Shown here piece by piece: positions 14,192-16,635 of a DNA stretch of 16,635 nt. This DNA comes from an uncultured Collinsella sp. (GTDB lineage Bacteria > Actinomycetota > Coriobacteriia > Coriobacteriales > Coriobacteriaceae). The position numbers and the translations under genes were made by a program. The DNA lies in assembly GCA_900547655.1 (NCBI GenBank), contig URHQ01000045.1, positions 1-16,635 on the forward strand. The letters are read 5' to 3'. The notes under the pieces are model-generated. The model was not told the origin of the DNA and ran no database searches. It saw only the letters and a list, made by a program, of their open reading frames with translations. Position 1 is the stretch's first letter, and each line of letters starts with the position of its first letter.

Positions 14192-14239
14192 CAATCCGCC
14201 GCGAGAAGCGCTGATTCACGCGTCTTTTGCTGCGGATTG
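14192..14239 (+). terminator. Imperfect hairpin after the HAD gene
   Basis: CAATCCGC (14192-14199) pairs perfectly with GCGGATTG (14232-14239), and further imperfect pairs extend inward. It begins 3 bases after the stop codon. Only a weak T-rich stretch (CTTAATTTG) follows, so termination strength is uncertain. Confidence 0.5.
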
Positions 14240-14285
14240 GCTTAATTTGTCATCTATTTTGATCCGTTTGGCTTCGATTCGGGCT

Positions 14286-14404
14286 AAGTGAGTAGACTTT
14301 TTGGCGCAGGCCGAGCACAATGCATATCTTCCTTTGTAAAACCGCAGGTCACAGGGGTGGCGGTTTTGGGTGTGCTCTGCAGGTCGCGTAAAGTCTACTC
14401 ACTT
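14286..14404 (+). repeat. Three-tier nested hairpin between HAD and YitT genes
   Basis: There are three perfect nested inverted pairs: AAGTGAGTAGACTTT (14286-14300) with 14390-14404, GAGCACA (14313-14319) with 14371-14377, and AAAACCGC (14338-14345) with 14360-14367. No reading frame is evident. It makes up most of the 354-base gap between the two genes; the rest of the gap holds the HAD-proximal hairpin and a possible promoter. Confidence 0.75.
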
Positions 14405-14488
14405 GTAATTTGGGCCTTTGGTCGTGGGGTTGCTGGTCCCGCTTTGGTTGTCGAGAGAGGGTGAATTGAAGCGCCCCCGCACGCTCCA

Positions 14489-14497
14489 TGCTACAAT
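14489..14497 (+). promoter_or_regulatory. Possible extended -10 promoter for the YitT gene
   Basis: TGCTACAAT matches an extended -10 (TGn plus TACAAT), 45 bases before the start codon. A TTGAAG at 14466-14471 is 20 bases from the -10, longer than ideal, which the extended -10 might offset. Confidence 0.45.
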
Positions 14498-14542
14498 CGC
14501 GGACATACCCCACAACTACATCTGCCTTCGAAAGGAGCCTGC

Positions 14543-15550
14543 GTGGCGAACGCCATCGATCAGCTCACGGACCGAGTGCTCGTACTCGGCCGCCTCACCA
14601 TCGTCCGCCGCGCCATTACTGCTGTGGCGGTCACGATTTCCGCCGTTTTCCAGACATTCCTGATCCAGGCGTTCATTCAGCCCGCCGACCTGCTTCCGAG
14701 CGGCCTCACCGGCGTTGCGGTCCTGCTCGATCGCGTTACCTCGCTGGGCGGCGTTCACATCGACATCTCGCTCGGTATGCTCGCGCTCAACATCCCCGTG
14801 GCGCTCCTATGTTGGAGCGGCATTAGCAAGCGCTTCGTCATCTTCTCGATGATGCAGGTCGTGCTCTCGTCGCTGTTCCTCAACGTCTTTCACTTCGCTC
14901 CATTTTTGGGCGACAAGATCATGCTCATCATTTTTGGCGGCGTGGTCTCGGGTCTGGGCGCTGCCATCGCGCTTAAATCCGGCGCATCCACCGGCGGCAC
15001 CGACTTTATCGCGCTGTGGGTTTCCAACCACACGGGCAAGACCATCTGGGGCGTCATCTTTGGTTTCAACTGCTTTATCCTGGCGATCTTTGGCTTTATG
15101 TTTGGCTGGGACAAGGCGGCGTATTCCATCGTGTTCCAGTTTATTTCGACCAAGACCATCGACAGTTTCTATCGTCGCTACGATCGCGTGACGCTGCAGA
15201 TCACGACGCGTAAGGCAGACGAGGTCATGACTGCCTACGTAAACCATTTTCAGCACGGCATTAGCTGCGCCGAGGTCGTCGGCGGATATAGCCGCGAAAA
15301 GATGTACCTGCTGAACACCGTTGTCTCGACCTACGAGAGCCAGGACATTATCAAGCTGGTGTGCGACGTTGATCCCGGCGCCGTGATCAATGTGTTCCAC
15401 ACGCTCAACTTTGTGGGCGGCTGGTGGGGCGGTCATGTCGACGAGCCCATGCCCACGGCCGTTCCCGATCCCGACAAGCCCGCACGCATGGCCAGCAGGC
15501 AGGCGCGCCTTAGTGAGCAGGACAGCCTGCAGCAGGACGACGGCAAGTAG
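14543..15550 (+). CDS. YitT-family membrane protein (DUF161 plus DUF2179)
   Basis: A 335-residue protein with about five or six hydrophobic segments through about residue 210, including PSGLTGVAVLLDRV and KSGASTGGTDFIALWVS, typical of the YitT family. A soluble C-terminal DUF2179-like domain follows (ITTRKADEVMTAYV, then a GYSREKMYLLNTVVS stretch). The function of the family is unknown; transport has been proposed. The polar tail after about residue 300 (DSLQQDDGK end) is not conserved to my knowledge. The start is GTG at 14543 with AAAGGAG (14531-14537) 5 bases upstream. It is a single-gene unit with its own likely promoter and a perfect terminator hairpin after it. No direct tie to the PTS system is visible. 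Confidence 0.86.
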   Translation: MANAIDQLTDRVLVLGRLTIVRRAITAVAVTISAVFQTFLIQAFIQPADLLPSGLTGVAVLLDRVTSLGGVHIDISLGMLALNIPVALLCWSGISKRFVIFSMMQVVLSSLFLNVFHFAPFLGDKIMLIIFGGVVSGLGAAIALKSGASTGGTDFIALWVSNHTGKTIWGVIFGFNCFILAIFGFMFGWDKAAYSIVFQFISTKTIDSFYRRYDRVTLQITTRKADEVMTAYVNHFQHGISCAEVVGGYSREKMYLLNTVVSTYESQDIIKLVCDVDPGAVINVFHTLNFVGGWWGGHVDEPMPTAVPDPDKPARMASRQARLSEQDSLQQDDGK

Positions 15551-15590
15551 AGTTTTGGCATTTTGCCGGCCTGGCCAATCCTGTCCGCTT

Positions 15591-15630
15591 GAGCCTCCCG
15601 AAAGCCTCGCTGCTTTCGGGAGGCTCTCGT
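15591..15630 (+). terminator. Terminator hairpin after the YitT gene
   Basis: GAGCCTCCCGAAAGC (15591-15605) pairs perfectly over 15 bases with GCTTTCGGGAGGCTC (15612-15626) around CTCGCT. Only TCGTTT follows, so the tail is modest but the stem is very stable. Confidence 0.8.
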
Positions 15631-15633
15631 TTG

Positions 15634-15680
15634 CCCAGATAAAACCTACCAAAATGAAGCTGTCGCTTTTTGGTAGGGAG
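15634..15680 (+). repeat. ACCTACCAAAA hairpin repeat, copy C
   Basis: CCTACCAAAA (15645-15654) pairs perfectly with TTTTGGTAGG (15668-15677). The interior TGAAGCTGTCGCT differs from copy B (13500-13550) at a few bases. The flanks CCCAGATAAAA and GGGAGG are shared. It lies in the same orientation as copy B, upstream of gntR-2. Confidence 0.78.
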
Positions 15681-15719
15681 GCTGTATCGTTTTATCATTA
15701 TGAGGTAACATGAAACTAG

Positions 15720-15732
15720 ACGTTATATACGT
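15720..15732 (+). promoter_or_regulatory. Operator-like site ACGT-N5-ACGT upstream of gntR-2
   Basis: ACGTTATATACGT has two perfect ACGT half sites 5 bases apart, the same layout as upstream of the PTS operon (9570-9582) and, with one mismatch, upstream of the EamA gene (8297-8309). It lies in an AT-rich stretch 37 bases before the start codon, so autoregulation by GntR-2 is the simplest reading. Confidence 0.6.
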
Positions 15733-15769
15733 ATTAGTTATTTCAATATTTCGATAAGAGTGATTAGAT

Positions 15770-16489
15770 ATGCCTGCGCCCAAAAATGCACCGCTTTACC
15801 AGCAGATTTACGACGAAATCAAGGATGCGATCGAGAAAGGTGTTTATGCACCCAAGGAGCGTATTCCGTCCGAGCTTGAGCTAGCCGAGCAGTACGACGT
15901 GAGCCGCATTACGGTGCGCCGCGCCGTCGAGGAGCTGTGTTCCGATGGCTACTTGGTTAAGCAGCAGGGTCGCGGCACCTTTGTTTCCACGCCGCACATC
16001 AACCGCCAGTTCCACGCCTCGACGCTGCAGACGTTTACCGCGCTGTGTGCCGACAACGGCATGAAGGCGGGCGCACATGTGGTCGATCGCCAGATTGTGC
16101 CGGCACGTCAAAACGAGATGGAGTTCTTTGGCCTGCAGAAGGACGCGCTGCTGCTGCATATTAAGCGCGTGCGTACAGCCGACGGCGAGCCCATCTTTGA
16201 GGAGAACATCTTTGTGCCGTTTGACGCCTACCGTGAGCTGTTGACGGTCGATCTTGAGGACAAGTCGATTTTTGCCGAGGTCGAGCGTGTTGGCGGAACG
16301 CCGATTGTCTCGGTTGGCTACCGCACGGTCGAGGCCGTTCGTGCCAATACCGAGCAGGCGGCCGAGCTGGGCATTGCTCCGCACGATCCACTGCTCAACC
16401 TGCGTGCCGGCTTTACCGGCCCCAATGGCGAGCCGGTCCTGATGGGTAAGCAGTACTACGTGGGATCGCGCTACGTAATGGTCATGTAA
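15770..16489 (+). CDS. GntR/HutC-family transcriptional regulator (GntR-2)
   Basis: A 239-residue regulator. The N-terminal winged helix-turn-helix is LYQQIYDEIKDAIEKGVY, RIPSELELAEQYDVSRITVR (recognition helix about 46-56) and the wing QQGRGTFV. A UTRA effector domain fills about residues 85-239, with GEPIFEENIFVPF and the ending MGKQYYVGSRY typical of the HutC group. Such proteins release DNA when a small sugar or amino-acid derivative binds. The operator-like motif before its own gene also precedes the EamA gene and the PTS operon, so it probably represses all three (inference). The ATG at 15770 has only a weak AAGAG upstream, suggesting low expression. It differs from GntR-1 throughout, so the two are not a recent duplication. 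Confidence 0.92.
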   Translation: MPAPKNAPLYQQIYDEIKDAIEKGVYAPKERIPSELELAEQYDVSRITVRRAVEELCSDGYLVKQQGRGTFVSTPHINRQFHASTLQTFTALCADNGMKAGAHVVDRQIVPARQNEMEFFGLQKDALLLHIKRVRTADGEPIFEENIFVPFDAYRELLTVDLEDKSIFAEVERVGGTPIVSVGYRTVEAVRANTEQAAELGIAPHDPLLNLRAGFTGPNGEPVLMGKQYYVGSRYVMVM

Positions 16490-16517
16490 GTTACGCGGTT
16501 TTACCAAACCGCGTAAC
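16490..16517 (+). terminator. Hairpin immediately after the gntR-2 stop codon
   Basis: GTTACGCGGTTT (16490-16501) pairs perfectly over 12 bases with AAACCGCGTAAC (16506-16517) around TACC. No T-run follows. Its last bases overlap the start of the structured element copy at 16514. Confidence 0.7.
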
Positions 16518-16634
16518 GGGCCGACGCTGCAAGCCCGTCAGAGCGGCAATCTGCCTTTCAACTTCGGCGGCATGACCAGAAGGTCAATGCCGCCTTGTTT
16601 CAAGGCACCTTGCTCGCTCTGGCGGGTTTTCGCT
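16514..16634 (+). repeat. Structured intergenic element, copy 2
   Basis: It starts TAACGGGCCGACGCTGCAA, like copy 1 after mfd. The arm CCCGTCAGAGC pairs with GCTCTGGCGGG (one wobble) just before TTTTCGCT, although the arms differ in sequence from copy 1. The conserved inner flanks are GGCAATCTG and CACCTTGC. The inner hairpin here is GGCGGCATGACC-AGAA-GGTCAATGCCGCC with one bulge. The element runs to within one base of the window end. Confidence 0.7.
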
Positions 16635-16635
16635 G

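Overview
The window looks like a contig from a high-GC gut actinobacterium of the class Coriobacteriia, most likely Collinsella or a close relative. That reading is an inference from three things: the GC-rich codon usage, the mannose-family PTS operon paired with FrlB-like SIS enzymes, and intergenic spaces packed with long hairpins. The first 47 bases are not genomic. They are an Illumina Nextera i7 adapter, so the assembly ends inside mfd.

Left part (1-6148): a 5'-truncated mfd (transcription-repair coupling factor) is followed by a structured element that recurs at the far right end. Then come a PAP2-type membrane phosphatase, a threonine-aldolase-type PLP enzyme and a Pat-like GNAT acetyltransferase, all on the + strand. 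The GNAT gene converges on a GntR/HutC regulator gene, and one small hairpin repeat holds both stop codons.

Central part (6146-13465): this is a probable system for taking up and breaking down Amadori (fructosamine-type) compounds. A HutC regulator (GntR-1) is divergent from a SIS-domain sugar-phosphate deglycase (SIS-1), with TTGTATG-type repeats between them. Next are an EamA/DMT transporter, a mannose-family PTS permease (fused EIIAB, then EIIC and EIID) and a second SIS deglycase (SIS-2), which ends at a strong terminator. The gene set matches the Salmonella Gfr logic: a mannose-family PTS imports and phosphorylates glucoselysine or fructoselysine, and two deglycases split the 6-phosphates into glucose-6-phosphate and the amine. 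Both SIS proteins keep the Glu and His, 16 residues apart, expected for catalysis.

Right part (13500-16635): a HAD sugar-phosphatase/mutase-like protein, a YitT-family membrane protein and a second HutC regulator (GntR-2). The same operator-like motif, ACG(T/A)-N5-ACGT, lies upstream of GntR-2, the EamA gene and the PTS operon. This suggests GntR-2 controls itself, the transporter and the permease, while GntR-1 controls SIS-1.

Non-coding structure is unusually rich. There are two copies of a ~120-base element whose long stem is conserved in shape but not in sequence, three copies of an ACCTACCAAAA hairpin repeat, two tandem long palindromes after SIS-1, a three-tier nested hairpin before the YitT gene, and several clear terminators. 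I saw no tRNA, rRNA, CRISPR array or transposase gene.
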